Source: an uncultured Draconibacterium sp. (lineage in GTDB: Bacteria > Bacteroidota > Bacteroidia > Bacteroidales > Prolixibacteraceae). From it: a stretch of DNA of 64,000 nucleotides. Positions 28,491-36,611 of this stretch are shown here, in pieces (within the stretch, counting starts at the first letter, position 1; every line of letters begins with the position of its first letter). The notes below the pieces were generated by a model. It did no database searches and was not told the origin of the DNA. It saw nothing but the letters and a program-made list of their open reading frames with translations. Made by a program: the position numbers and the translations under genes. Where the stretch lies: assembly GCF_963675585.1 (NCBI RefSeq), contig NZ_OY776414.1:1839001-1903000 (forward strand), in the 5' to 3' direction.

Positions 28491-29537
28491 ATGAGAATAA
28501 ACATTGAAAAAAAATACCGTGTTATTTCAGCACTTCTATCGCTTGCCATTAGCATAACGATACATTTTTCGCTGATTGCCACGGTATTTTTCGACAATGG
28601 CTTCAGTCATCATGCCGAGGAATTTTCGCCCGGTTTTTTGCTTTTTGAATTAACTGCCACTTTTTTAATTTCGTATACAATTTTCCTGCTTAACTATTTT
28701 CTTTTGGTTCCGTTTAAACCACACATTAAACTGAACCTAAACAAAATAGCCCTGGCGCTTTTTATTACAATTGCCGTAACAGTTTTACTTGTATTTCTCT
28801 TTTTACAGTTAAAAGGTCTCTTCCATTTTAACGTCGATAATTTCCGTCACAAAGAAGAAATATTATCTAGAAATATTTTTGCGATGTTGCTGGTGCTGAT
28901 AAGTGTATTTTTTATTCATCTTATTTATCAGAAACAAACCATCGAACTTGAAAACGAAATGTTAAAACGCGAGAGCCTGCAAAGTCAGTACGAATCGCTG
29001 AAAAACCAGGTAAGTCCGCATTTTTTGTTTAACTCTTTAACGGCATTAAAAACCTTGTTGCAAGAATCGCCTACACTGGCCGATCAGTACGTCAATCATC
29101 TGGCACAAGTGCTTCGATACACCTTACAAAGCAACAAGTGGAAAACCGTTAGCCTGGAAGAGGAACTGGAATTTGTACACTCTTATATTTTCCTCTTAAA
29201 AATGCGCTACGAAACCAACCTTTCGGTACAAACTGAAATCGATCAGAACTCGCTGCACCTTTCATTGCCTCCGCTTACCCTGCAAACATTAATTGAAAAT
29301 GCGGTAAAACACAACGAAATAAGCAAGGATTTTCCACTGCAACTCAGTATAAAATCGATTAACGAACAAACGATTCAGGTTAAAAATAAAATACGTGAAA
29401 AACTTACACCCGAAGATGGAACAGGAATTGGACTTACAAATCTGAACAAGTTATATCATCTGCTGGGTGACTACGAAATTCAGATAACAAAAGAAAATTC
29501 GGAGTTTGCCGTTGATGTGCCTCTAATTAAAACTTAA
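28491..29537 (+). CDS. LytS-type sensor histidine kinase
   Basis: This is a 348-residue inner-membrane kinase with four N-terminal helices (about 12-35, 48-72, 82-108, 125-146) and short loops, so it has no large external sensor. A coiled segment leads to the HisKA_7TM-like/His_kinase domain: phosphoacceptor motif SPHFLFNSLTALK (His near 177), N-box TLIENAVKHNEIS and G-box GTGIGLTNL. The family pairs with LytTR response regulators, and one begins 4 bp downstream. The following plus-strand membrane genes are likely the controlled targets. The signal could be membrane state or a small ligand. Confidence 0.93.
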   Translation: MRINIEKKYRVISALLSLAISITIHFSLIATVFFDNGFSHHAEEFSPGFLLFELTATFLISYTIFLLNYFLLVPFKPHIKLNLNKIALALFITIAVTVLLVFLFLQLKGLFHFNVDNFRHKEEILSRNIFAMLLVLISVFFIHLIYQKQTIELENEMLKRESLQSQYESLKNQVSPHFLFNSLTALKTLLQESPTLADQYVNHLAQVLRYTLQSNKWKTVSLEEELEFVHSYIFLLKMRYETNLSVQTEIDQNSLHLSLPPLTLQTLIENAVKHNEISKDFPLQLSIKSINEQTIQVKNKIREKLTPEDGTGIGLTNLNKLYHLLGDYEIQITKENSEFAVDVPLIKT

Positions 29538-29541
29538 AGCA

Positions 29542-30288
29542 ATGAAAGTACTGATCATTGAAGATGAAAAACCTGCAGCCAGACAACTGTTGAGTGTTTT
29601 AAACGAGATTGGTAATTTTGATGTAATCGAAATTCTGGAGAGCATCAAAGCTACTGTTAATTGGCTCGATAACAATCCTCAGCCGGAACTGATTTTTATG
29701 GACATTCACATTGCCGATGGTTCTGCTTTTCAGATTTTTAAACACGTAAACATTAGCTGCCCCATTATTTTCACTACCGCTTACGATGATTATGCCATTG
29801 CTGCTTTTAAAGTAAACAGTATCGATTATCTGCTAAAACCCATCACAAAAGAGGCCGTTGAAAAAGCCATGATTAAGCTAAAAAATCTGGCTGGTAATTC
29901 CGATTCCGATGTGCAACAACTCATTCTCTCGTTAACAGAAAAGAAAGTCTATAAAAGTCATTTTCTGATTCCGGTAAAAGGGAATAAAATGGTTCCGCTA
30001 CTGGTCACCGACATTGCCTATTTCTATATTGAGAAGGGAAGTGTTTTTGCCTGGACTTTTGAAAATCAGACCTACAGGCTGGAATCAACCCTCGACGAAT
30101 TAATCAATAAACTTAATCCTTTGGATTTTTACCGGGCAAACCGCCAGTTTATAATATCAAAAAGAGCCGTGAAAGATGTTGATTTTTGGTTTAACAATCG
30201 TTTGTCGGTAAATCTTAAAGTACCTGTTTCTGAACGTATTCTCATTAGCCGTACCCGCGTCAGCGAATTTAAAGAATGGTTTGATTAA
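29542..30288 (+). CDS. LytTR-family response regulator
   Basis: This is a 248-residue DNA-binding response regulator. The receiver domain (about 1-120) has the acidic pair EDE near the start, the phospho-accepting aspartate in FMDIH (near 54), TTAYDDYAI and the conserved Lys in DYLLKPI. The LytTR domain covers about 145-245 (FLIPVKGNKMVPL, FYRANRQFIISKRAV, VPVSERILISRTR). It is coupled to the kinase gene by a 4-bp gap. LytTR proteins bind paired direct repeats; I looked in the 160-bp gap downstream and did not find a convincing pair. Confidence 0.94.
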   Translation: MKVLIIEDEKPAARQLLSVLNEIGNFDVIEILESIKATVNWLDNNPQPELIFMDIHIADGSAFQIFKHVNISCPIIFTTAYDDYAIAAFKVNSIDYLLKPITKEAVEKAMIKLKNLAGNSDSDVQQLILSLTEKKVYKSHFLIPVKGNKMVPLLVTDIAYFYIEKGSVFAWTFENQTYRLESTLDELINKLNPLDFYRANRQFIISKRAVKDVDFWFNNRLSVNLKVPVSERILISRTRVSEFKEWFD

Positions 30289-30448
30289 TTAAACGGCATT
30301 GGCAATTCTCAACACCATTACATTTTAACGTGGATAAGAGACATCTCACCCCTAAATATTGATGTTTCAAATTCATCATCCGCCTGCCTGGTTTTTTTTA
30401 CGTCTAAGTGTAAAACAACGCAAAATTTAAAACACAAAAGACTTAAAT

Positions 30449-30985
30449 ATGAAAGTAAAAACAACTGACGGACAGGGAAAAAACAAGATGATAAAATCAG
30501 TACGCTCGTGGCATCGCGACATCGGTTTTTTTGTAATTGGATTAACACTTATTTATGCCCTGAGTGGAATTGTACTGCTATTTAGAGATACTGATTTTTT
30601 GAAACAGGAAAAACAGGTTACCAGAAGTATTGAGCCCGGAAAACAGGAGTCGGAACTGGGTGCAGTACTTCGCATGCGAGATTTTAAGGTAACTAAAACC
30701 GATGGCGACCTGCTTTATTTCGATACCGGATTTTACAATCAGAAAACCGGCGAGTTGGAATACGTATCAAAAGAACTACCTGTTTTCTTACAGAAAATTA
30801 CAGGACTACACAAAGCAATCAGTGGCAACAAATTGTTTTGGATAAATCTTATTTATGGTTTTCTGCTTCTGTTTATGGCCCTGTCGGCACCTTTTATGTT
30901 TAAATCCAGAACAAAAATGTTACGCAGGGGAATTTACATCTCTACTGCAGGATTTGTTTTTGTACTCATTTATTTGCTGCTGTAA
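30449..30985 (+). CDS. PepSY-associated membrane protein
   Basis: This is a 178-residue inner-membrane protein with helices at about 25-45, 128-150 and 160-177, and a PepSY-like external part in between. Two histidines flank the helices: His22 in SWHRDIGFF and His121 in GLHKAISG, an arrangement seen in PepSY_TM proteins near iron-uptake and ferric-reductase functions. It is about half the length of the usual PepSY_TM proteins, so it is a minimal version. The start at 30449 is the first ATG; an ATG at 30488 would also keep the first helix. It follows the LytTR regulator and precedes the DUF5916, DUF4405 and bitopic genes. Confidence 0.78.
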   Translation: MKVKTTDGQGKNKMIKSVRSWHRDIGFFVIGLTLIYALSGIVLLFRDTDFLKQEKQVTRSIEPGKQESELGAVLRMRDFKVTKTDGDLLYFDTGFYNQKTGELEYVSKELPVFLQKITGLHKAISGNKLFWINLIYGFLLLFMALSAPFMFKSRTKMLRRGIYISTAGFVFVLIYLLL

Positions 30986-31054
30986 CTATGACATAAAAAT
31001 TCACTAAAACTACCAAAAATCAATACAATCAATCTTACCTAAATTGTTTCAAGT

Positions 31055-33277
31055 ATGAAAAAAATCAATTTTCTACTGTTTTGCTTCATCCTGTTAACGA
31101 TAAGCAGTGTGGCCCAGAATGAAATTCAGATAAAACCATTAAATGCAACCTTGGAATTTGATGGTAAAGTATCAGAAACTGCATGGAAACTGTGTCAGCA
31201 ATTTCCAATGACGATGCACTTTCCGGTGTACAACAGCGCACCCTCTGAAAAAAGTGAAGTATACATCACCTTTGATGAAAACTACCTCTGGGTTGGCGCC
31301 ATTCTGTATTACGAGAACGTTACAAACGTAGTATCCTCCAGTAAAAAACGCGATGAAGAATCTGAAAACTCCGATGCTTTTGGAATTCTGCTCGATTCGT
31401 ACAACGACAACGAAAATGCGCTTGGATTTTTCACCATGCCTTCCGGGCTAAAAATTGATTATGCGGTATCAAATGACGGTCAGGGAGGTGGTCCCGGTCC
31501 GGGCCCTGGAGGAAGCAAAAACTATACATGGAACTCGTACTGGGATGTAAAAACAGTTACTACTGAAGATGCCTGGCACGTTGAAATGCGCATTCCGTTT
31601 TCGAGCCTGCGTTTTCAAAGTGTGAACGACATTACCCGAATGGGTTTGATAATAAACCGGAATGTGAGTCACAACAACGAAATAGATACCTACCCCGCCA
31701 TCGACACCAAATATGGCCGCGACGCAAATACAAGGCCTTCACTCAGCCAAACCATAGTTTTTGAGCATATCCAGCCTCGTAATCCGGTCTATATTTCGCC
31801 TTATATTTTAGGTGGAACCACCAGAAGTTACGAACTAAATGAAGCGGGTGACACTTACATTAAGAACGATGATCCGGAGTTTACCGGCGGATTGGATGTA
31901 AAATACAACCTGAATAATAACCTGACGCTGGATTTTACCGTAAATACCGATTTTGCACAGGTAGAAGCTGACGATGAACAAGTTAACTTAACCCGGTATT
32001 CACTATTCTTTCCCGAAAAAAGACTCTTTTTCCAGGAACGCAATGGAATATTTGCCTACGAATTAGGTGGCCCCCAGGAACTGTTTTACAGCCGGAATAT
32101 TGGAATTGCACAAGGCGAACCTGTAACAATTTATGGCGGTGCACGTTTGGTTGGCCGACTCGGTAAATGGGATGTAGGTTTTCTGGATATGAATACTGCG
32201 GAATTTAACGGCACACCTGCCGAAAATTTTGGCGTTGCCAGACTTCGGAAACAAGTGATCAACGAGAGTTCTTACATTGGAGCCATACTTACTTCCCGCA
32301 TTGATTTTGACGGAAACTACAATGTGGCCTACGGATTGGACGGTATATTCAAAATTACGGATGTGGACTACCTGAATGTAAAACTGGCACAATCGCAGGA
32401 CAAATCAATTGATGCAGAGTTGCTTTCGCTCGATCCTACGTTTTTCTCCATTGAATTGCAACGAAGGGCTGACGAAGGATTTTTGTATGAAGGAAAGTAT
32501 GCCTATTGGGGGAAAAACTTTGATCCTAAATCAGGATTTATTTTTCTGAATAATATTCATGAAGTAAGAGGCTCACTGGGTTATGGATGGTTCCCGGGTG
32601 AAAAGTCGTCGATATTTAATTACTCGCTGGAAGGAGACTTTGAATTGACCAAACGCATGGAAGATGGAAAAATCGAAAGAATGGAGATAGCTCCTCAATT
32701 CAAAATGGATTTAAAAAGTGGCTACGGATTGTTTCTTTCTTATGGCTATATTCAGGAAGGCGTACTGCACGATTTTCATTTGCCCGATGATATTATTATA
32801 GAAGCAGGAGATTATTCTTTCTGGGGATTTAGATCGCACTTTAATACGCCCCGAACCAAAAAAGTGGTTGCCAGTTTTGGTATCGACGGCGGTGGTTTTT
32901 ACGACGGCAAACAATTTTCAGCCAATTTCGAACCTGAATTCAATGTGTCGTCCAGTCTGCAATTGTCGGCATTTTATCAATTAGACAAAGTAAAATTCTC
33001 AAATACCAACCAACAGTTTACCAATAACCTGGCACGTTTAAAAGCAACGTATATGTTGAATACCAAACTATCAATGTCGGCATTGTTGCAATACAACGAG
33101 TTGGAAAATATATTAATTACCAATTACCGTTTGCGTTATAATCCGCGCGATGGCAACGACTTTTATTTGGTGCTGAACGATTTGAGATTTGTTGACAAGA
33201 CTGATCTTAGTCCTGAGCCTCCCGCATATTTGAACCGTACAATTGTTCTGAAATATACACATACTTTCAGATTATAA
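31055..33277 (+). CDS. DUF5916 outer-membrane protein, second copy
   Basis: This 740-residue paralogue of the protein at 9857-12094 has the same order: signal peptide (about 1-20), CBM9-like domain (VYITFDENYLWVGAI, MRIPFSSLRFQ), and a DUF5916 barrel (NTDFAQVEADDEQVNLTRYS, then FFPEKRLFFQER) ending in YTHTFRL. A Gly/Pro-rich loop (GGGPGPGPGG, about 145-154) replaces the Met-rich loop of the other copy. The function of the family is unknown; binding or passage of a carbohydrate is inferred. Placed among predicted redox-type membrane genes, it might instead serve metal or cofactor traffic. Confidence 0.87.
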   Translation: MKKINFLLFCFILLTISSVAQNEIQIKPLNATLEFDGKVSETAWKLCQQFPMTMHFPVYNSAPSEKSEVYITFDENYLWVGAILYYENVTNVVSSSKKRDEESENSDAFGILLDSYNDNENALGFFTMPSGLKIDYAVSNDGQGGGPGPGPGGSKNYTWNSYWDVKTVTTEDAWHVEMRIPFSSLRFQSVNDITRMGLIINRNVSHNNEIDTYPAIDTKYGRDANTRPSLSQTIVFEHIQPRNPVYISPYILGGTTRSYELNEAGDTYIKNDDPEFTGGLDVKYNLNNNLTLDFTVNTDFAQVEADDEQVNLTRYSLFFPEKRLFFQERNGIFAYELGGPQELFYSRNIGIAQGEPVTIYGGARLVGRLGKWDVGFLDMNTAEFNGTPAENFGVARLRKQVINESSYIGAILTSRIDFDGNYNVAYGLDGIFKITDVDYLNVKLAQSQDKSIDAELLSLDPTFFSIELQRRADEGFLYEGKYAYWGKNFDPKSGFIFLNNIHEVRGSLGYGWFPGEKSSIFNYSLEGDFELTKRMEDGKIERMEIAPQFKMDLKSGYGLFLSYGYIQEGVLHDFHLPDDIIIEAGDYSFWGFRSHFNTPRTKKVVASFGIDGGGFYDGKQFSANFEPEFNVSSSLQLSAFYQLDKVKFSNTNQQFTNNLARLKATYMLNTKLSMSALLQYNELENILITNYRLRYNPRDGNDFYLVLNDLRFVDKTDLSPEPPAYLNRTIVLKYTHTFRL

Positions 33278-33329
33278 ATTCAGCATAAAACCAATACTTA
33301 TATCAAAACGATTCACTAATATTTTAAAC

Positions 33330-33971
33330 ATGACAAAACTAAATTTCTTTAAATTATGTACCCCATTCCTTTTGGTATTTATCCTGTTTTTTAACGATGT
33401 CAAAGCACAACCCATCCCGGTTGAATTGATGTTGGGGAACAATTACGGATCGGTTAATATTACCTTTAGCAAAAAATTTTCTCCGGAGTCAAGGTTTGGT
33501 GTTTTCCTTCTTAATTCGGTTGAATTCGATTACACCGAGGATTATAAAAACAGCCTGATTTTAAAAAATATGCTCACCCTTGAAACTGTAAAAAACCTGG
33601 ATGTGGTAGGTGGGCTAATCTATACCAATGGAGGACTTTCGCCGCAAACCGGATTATTGTACACTTTGGTAAAAGAGAAATTCTTTTTTCTGTGTAATCC
33701 CAATATAAACATCGAAAGTGATCCTGTTTACGATATTATGACCATCCTTCAGTTTACACCGAAAATTAACGATCGCTTTCATCTTTATACCCGATTGAAA
33801 TTTTTGAATGTTTTTACTGCCGATCACAATATAAAAAGTTACCAGTGGGTACGTTTAGGTCTTGAAACAAAAGGATTATCATTTGGACTTGCTTTTAATT
33901 TGGATGAACATGGGCCAAATCCATCTGTTGAAACAAACTTCGGTTTGTTTGTTCAAAAAGACATTTTTTAG
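33330..33971 (+). CDS. Small predicted outer-membrane beta-barrel
   Basis: This is a 213-residue exported protein of unknown family. A signal peptide (about 1-26, ending VKAQ) is followed by short amphipathic strands with alternating hydrophobic residues (VNITFSKKF, FGVFLLNSVEF, WVRLGLETKGLSFGLAF) and a terminal aromatic residue (FVQKDIF), the signature used by the outer-membrane barrel assembly machinery. About eight to ten strands would fit. It lies between the DUF5916 gene (52 bp) and the DUF4405 gene (24 bp) on the same strand, so it is a member of that unit. I do not recognise it and assign no activity. Confidence 0.7.
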   Translation: MTKLNFFKLCTPFLLVFILFFNDVKAQPIPVELMLGNNYGSVNITFSKKFSPESRFGVFLLNSVEFDYTEDYKNSLILKNMLTLETVKNLDVVGGLIYTNGGLSPQTGLLYTLVKEKFFFLCNPNINIESDPVYDIMTILQFTPKINDRFHLYTRLKFLNVFTADHNIKSYQWVRLGLETKGLSFGLAFNLDEHGPNPSVETNFGLFVQKDIF

Positions 33972-33995
33972 AAACTAGTTGAAATACGCTTATAT

Positions 33996-34430
33996 ATGAA
34001 CAAATTTAAGTTTATACAGAACATATTGCTCGCAATTGTTATGTTACTTTTAATGGATCCCCGTTCCTTTTACGGTTTGGGATTTCACGAATGGGCAGGT
34101 TTAATCATTGGTGTTTTTTTTATACTCCACACCTTGTTAAACTGGAGCTGGATTAAAAAAGTCACCATCGGTTTCTTTAGTAAGGCACCCGGCAGAGCCC
34201 GCATAAATTACATTCTCGATGTAGTGCTTCTGGCGGGAATGGTTTTAATGATAGTAAGTGGAATTGCCATTGCCAAAACCATCGATTTTTCCTGGTTAAA
34301 TCTTGGCGGTTCAAGAGGATTTTGGCGTGCCATGCATACCAGTTCTTCTCTTATCTCACTGGCTTTATTTGGAATTCACCTTGGTTTGCATTGGAAATGG
34401 GTAATAAAACGTTTAAAAATTAAATTGTAA
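33996..34430 (+). CDS. DUF4405 membrane protein, cytochrome b-like
   Basis: This is a 144-residue four-helix inner-membrane protein (helices about 7-24, 32-50, 72-93 and 113-134). Helix 2 has His31 and His45, and helix 4 has His114 and His128: two pairs each 14 residues apart, the spacing used for two stacked b hemes in cytochrome b proteins. His132 lies just after. DUF4405 is a family of unknown function, and a heme electron carrier is inferred from the pattern. The stop codon is 3 bp before the next gene (Arg/Gly-rich bitopic protein), which suggests that they work as a pair. A ferric or quinone-linked electron transfer role is possible. Confidence 0.8.
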   Translation: MNKFKFIQNILLAIVMLLLMDPRSFYGLGFHEWAGLIIGVFFILHTLLNWSWIKKVTIGFFSKAPGRARINYILDVVLLAGMVLMIVSGIAIAKTIDFSWLNLGGSRGFWRAMHTSSSLISLALFGIHLGLHWKWVIKRLKIKL

Positions 34431-34433
34431 ACA

Positions 34434-34928
34434 ATGGCAAAAAAAATAACAATTGGAATTCTCTCGCTGGGCATACTAATTATTGGAATTATGGCCATGA
34501 ACCGTTTGCGATACATTGAGCGGAGTGCATGGATATTTAAAGTGAATAACGAACAGACAGTTAACAGAGGTTTTGATCGTCATGGCGGAAATTTTGAACG
34601 TGAACGAAATGAAAGATCAGGAGGAAATCAAAGACTTGATTTTCGGAATATTCCCGACAGTGTCAGACAAAGAATTATTGCTGAACGTGAATTTAGATCC
34701 GCTCCTGACAGTTTGCGTGAAGGAAGAACAAGACCGTTTCCGGGCGACCGCGAATCATTCAGAAAAAGTGGATTTGAGCGAGGCAGTCACGGCCGGGGTG
34801 GTAGAACTGTGCATTTAAATACGGTTGGATGGTTTTTGGCAGTGTTTGCTTTGTTTACGCTTATTACAGTGTATATCGATAAATTTATTAGCTATCGCCG
34901 GAGAAACAAAACAGCCCTTCAGGAATAG
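34434..34928 (+). CDS. Bitopic membrane protein with Arg/Gly-rich loop
   Basis: This is a 164-residue protein of no known family. Two membrane helices (about 5-23 and 131-149) enclose a loop of about 105 residues that is very rich in Arg, Gly and Glu, with motifs RGFDRHGGNFERER and RGSHGRGGRT. A short PDSxR unit occurs twice (IPDSVRQR and APDSLREG). His50, His119 and His127 could bind metal. The C-terminal tail is basic (SYRRRNKT). It starts 3 bp after the DUF4405 stop codon and is the last gene before a terminator. A partner role for the predicted cytochrome is likely but unproved. Confidence 0.7.
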   Translation: MAKKITIGILSLGILIIGIMAMNRLRYIERSAWIFKVNNEQTVNRGFDRHGGNFERERNERSGGNQRLDFRNIPDSVRQRIIAEREFRSAPDSLREGRTRPFPGDRESFRKSGFERGSHGRGGRTVHLNTVGWFLAVFALFTLITVYIDKFISYRRRNKTALQE

Positions 34929-34963
34929 ACATCATTTAAAAGGTGAAAAATAACTGGAAGTAA

Positions 34964-34991
34964 AAAGCCCCGCCGGTAACGACGAGGCTTT
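34964..34991. terminator. Terminator between convergent genes
   Basis: The arms AAAGCCCCGCC and GACGAGGCTTT (two mismatches) form an imperfect stem with A- and T-rich ends, between the plus-strand bitopic gene and the minus-strand PQQ-propeller gene. It can serve both. Confidence 0.7.
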
Positions 34992-35019
34992 ATACTCCTT
35001 CCAGTATCTTGTTTCTCTG

Positions 35020-36414
35020 CTATTTTGCTACACAATATAATTTTTCTACTCCTTTAAAAACATAGGCATTCGAAGTTGGAATAACCGACGCCCAGAATTT
35101 ATCGTCAATGGCATTTTCGCCCAACACTTCAAACTCACTTCCGGTTTTTAAAACACGGCTAACACCCTTTTCATCCATAAAATACAACTTGTTGTTGTAA
35201 ATCCATGGAGATGCCCACACTGCACCAACTTTGCTTATTTTTTCTTTGTATTTGAGTTCACCGTTGGCGGCATCAATACAAGTAACCTCTCCTCCCCTGC
35301 TTGCCACAACATAAATAAGTCCGTTAAACAACACAGGCGATGGATTTGAAATTCCCGTTTCCGGATTTGACCACACCACACCTTCGCTGGTGGTTTGTCC
35401 TTCAGCAGGGGTGATGTCTCCGCTTGCGCCGGCTTTGACTGCAAAAAGTGTTGTCGTTTCACGCGGCCCTCCGGCATTTCCGAGATAAATGTGTTCCGAA
35501 TTATAAACCGGTGAAGGGATTGCATAGTTACCACCAGCCTCTAATTGCCATATAAGTTGGCCTGACTCCGGATTGTACGAACGAACTGTTTTGCCCATCA
35601 CTACAAGCTCGGTTCCTGTTGTGTTTTTCCAAATTACCGGTGTTCCGTAATTTGTATTTTCATCGCGGTTAATACGCCATTTTTCGTTGCCGGTTTGGGT
35701 TTCAAGAGCAACCATAAAAGAACTTTCTTCGTTGTCGACAACAACATATAATAGTCCATTGTGCAGAACCGGCGATGATCCGGTACCCCAGCCATTTACT
35801 GTTTCATAAGCACCAAGATCTTTCTCCCAGATTAAATTCCCGTCTAAATCGTAACAATATACGCCAACCATTCCGTAGTACACATAAATGTATTTCCCAT
35901 CGCTTACCGGCGTTTCGCAGGCATAGGTACTACCGGCGTGTTTTTTTATCCGCGGATTACCTTCAAACGATATTTTTTTCCAAAGTTCTTTACCCGATTG
36001 CGCATCCACACACGTAATTTGCCAGCGGTAAACATCTTCCAAATAACTTTTATCATCTGCCGGAGGTGGCGGTGGCGGTGTATTGTTGTTTACACCTTCG
36101 GCACGCGGAGGAGCAGCCGCAGCAGGTTCCTCAGCTTTTTCGGGTCGTTCGGCCTTTTTAACAAGCAACGCAGATGAAATAAAAATTTTGTCGCCGAGCA
36201 CAATGGGTGACGACCAGCTTTCTCCATCCATATCAATCGCCCATCTGATGTTTAAACTATCATTCCATTCTTCAGGTAAATCCTTTGCTGTAATTACCAT
36301 GTTTGAATCGGGGCCCAGAAACTGTGGCCACTCATTTTGGGTACAGGACGATAAAATTAGTACAATAAAAAAAAGTGTGAACACTCCTCTTACAATAATG
36401 AACATTTGTTTCAT
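35020..36414 (-). CDS. PQQ-type beta-propeller lipoprotein
   Basis: This is a 464-residue exported protein with a lipoprotein signal (LILSSC, cysteine 24) and an eight-bladed propeller of the BamB/PQQ-like type, with repeating blades (WSSPIVLGDKIFISS, SPVLHNGLLYVVVDN, SPVYNSEHIYLGN, SPVLFNGLIYVVASR, SPWIYNNKLYFMDE). A flexible insert rich in Ala and Pro (TPPPPPPADD, near 110-120) interrupts the first blades. I chose the ATG at 36414 because it gives the signal peptide; the open frame extends 30 codons upstream but those look non-coding. Such proteins are often binding scaffolds in the envelope; a redox enzyme is less likely as I saw no cofactor-ligand motif. Confidence 0.85.
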   Translation of the reverse strand: MKQMFIIVRGVFTLFFIVLILSSCTQNEWPQFLGPDSNMVITAKDLPEEWNDSLNIRWAIDMDGESWSSPIVLGDKIFISSALLVKKAERPEKAEEPAAAAPPRAEGVNNNTPPPPPPADDKSYLEDVYRWQITCVDAQSGKELWKKISFEGNPRIKKHAGSTYACETPVSDGKYIYVYYGMVGVYCYDLDGNLIWEKDLGAYETVNGWGTGSSPVLHNGLLYVVVDNEESSFMVALETQTGNEKWRINRDENTNYGTPVIWKNTTGTELVVMGKTVRSYNPESGQLIWQLEAGGNYAIPSPVYNSEHIYLGNAGGPRETTTLFAVKAGASGDITPAEGQTTSEGVVWSNPETGISNPSPVLFNGLIYVVASRGGEVTCIDAANGELKYKEKISKVGAVWASPWIYNNKLYFMDEKGVSRVLKTGSEFEVLGENAIDDKFWASVIPTSNAYVFKGVEKLYCVAK

Positions 36415-36530
36415 AACGGTTTGATTTTCAGTAATTTTTGGTTGTTTTGATATAAATGTACAACTTTTATTGCAACAAAGAACTAGGCCACTGACAGTTA
36501 ACACAGCATTAACATGTTTTAAGTGCTACA

Positions 36531-36544
36531 ATGTTGCGTAACAT
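36531..36544. promoter_or_regulatory. Inverted repeat ATGTT-N4-AACAT in divergent region
   Basis: ATGTTGCGTAACAT is a 14-bp inverted repeat 68 bp before the isomerase-like gene and 117 bp before the divergent propeller gene. It may be a shared operator. No second copy was found in the window. Confidence 0.35.
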
Positions 36545-36611
36545 AATAAGTAGAATTAAACCAATGTGTTTTACTTAGATCTAATTCATTAATTTCAAAT
36601 AAAACTTAATC

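Noticed and set aside
30289-30448. LytTR-type direct repeats before the PepSY-type gene
   Set aside because: I found no convincing pair of 9-bp repeats at the usual spacing.
36415-36504. Longer start for the PQQ-propeller gene
   Set aside because: The extra 30 residues are Cys/Lys-rich and would bury the lipoprotein signal that begins at 36414.
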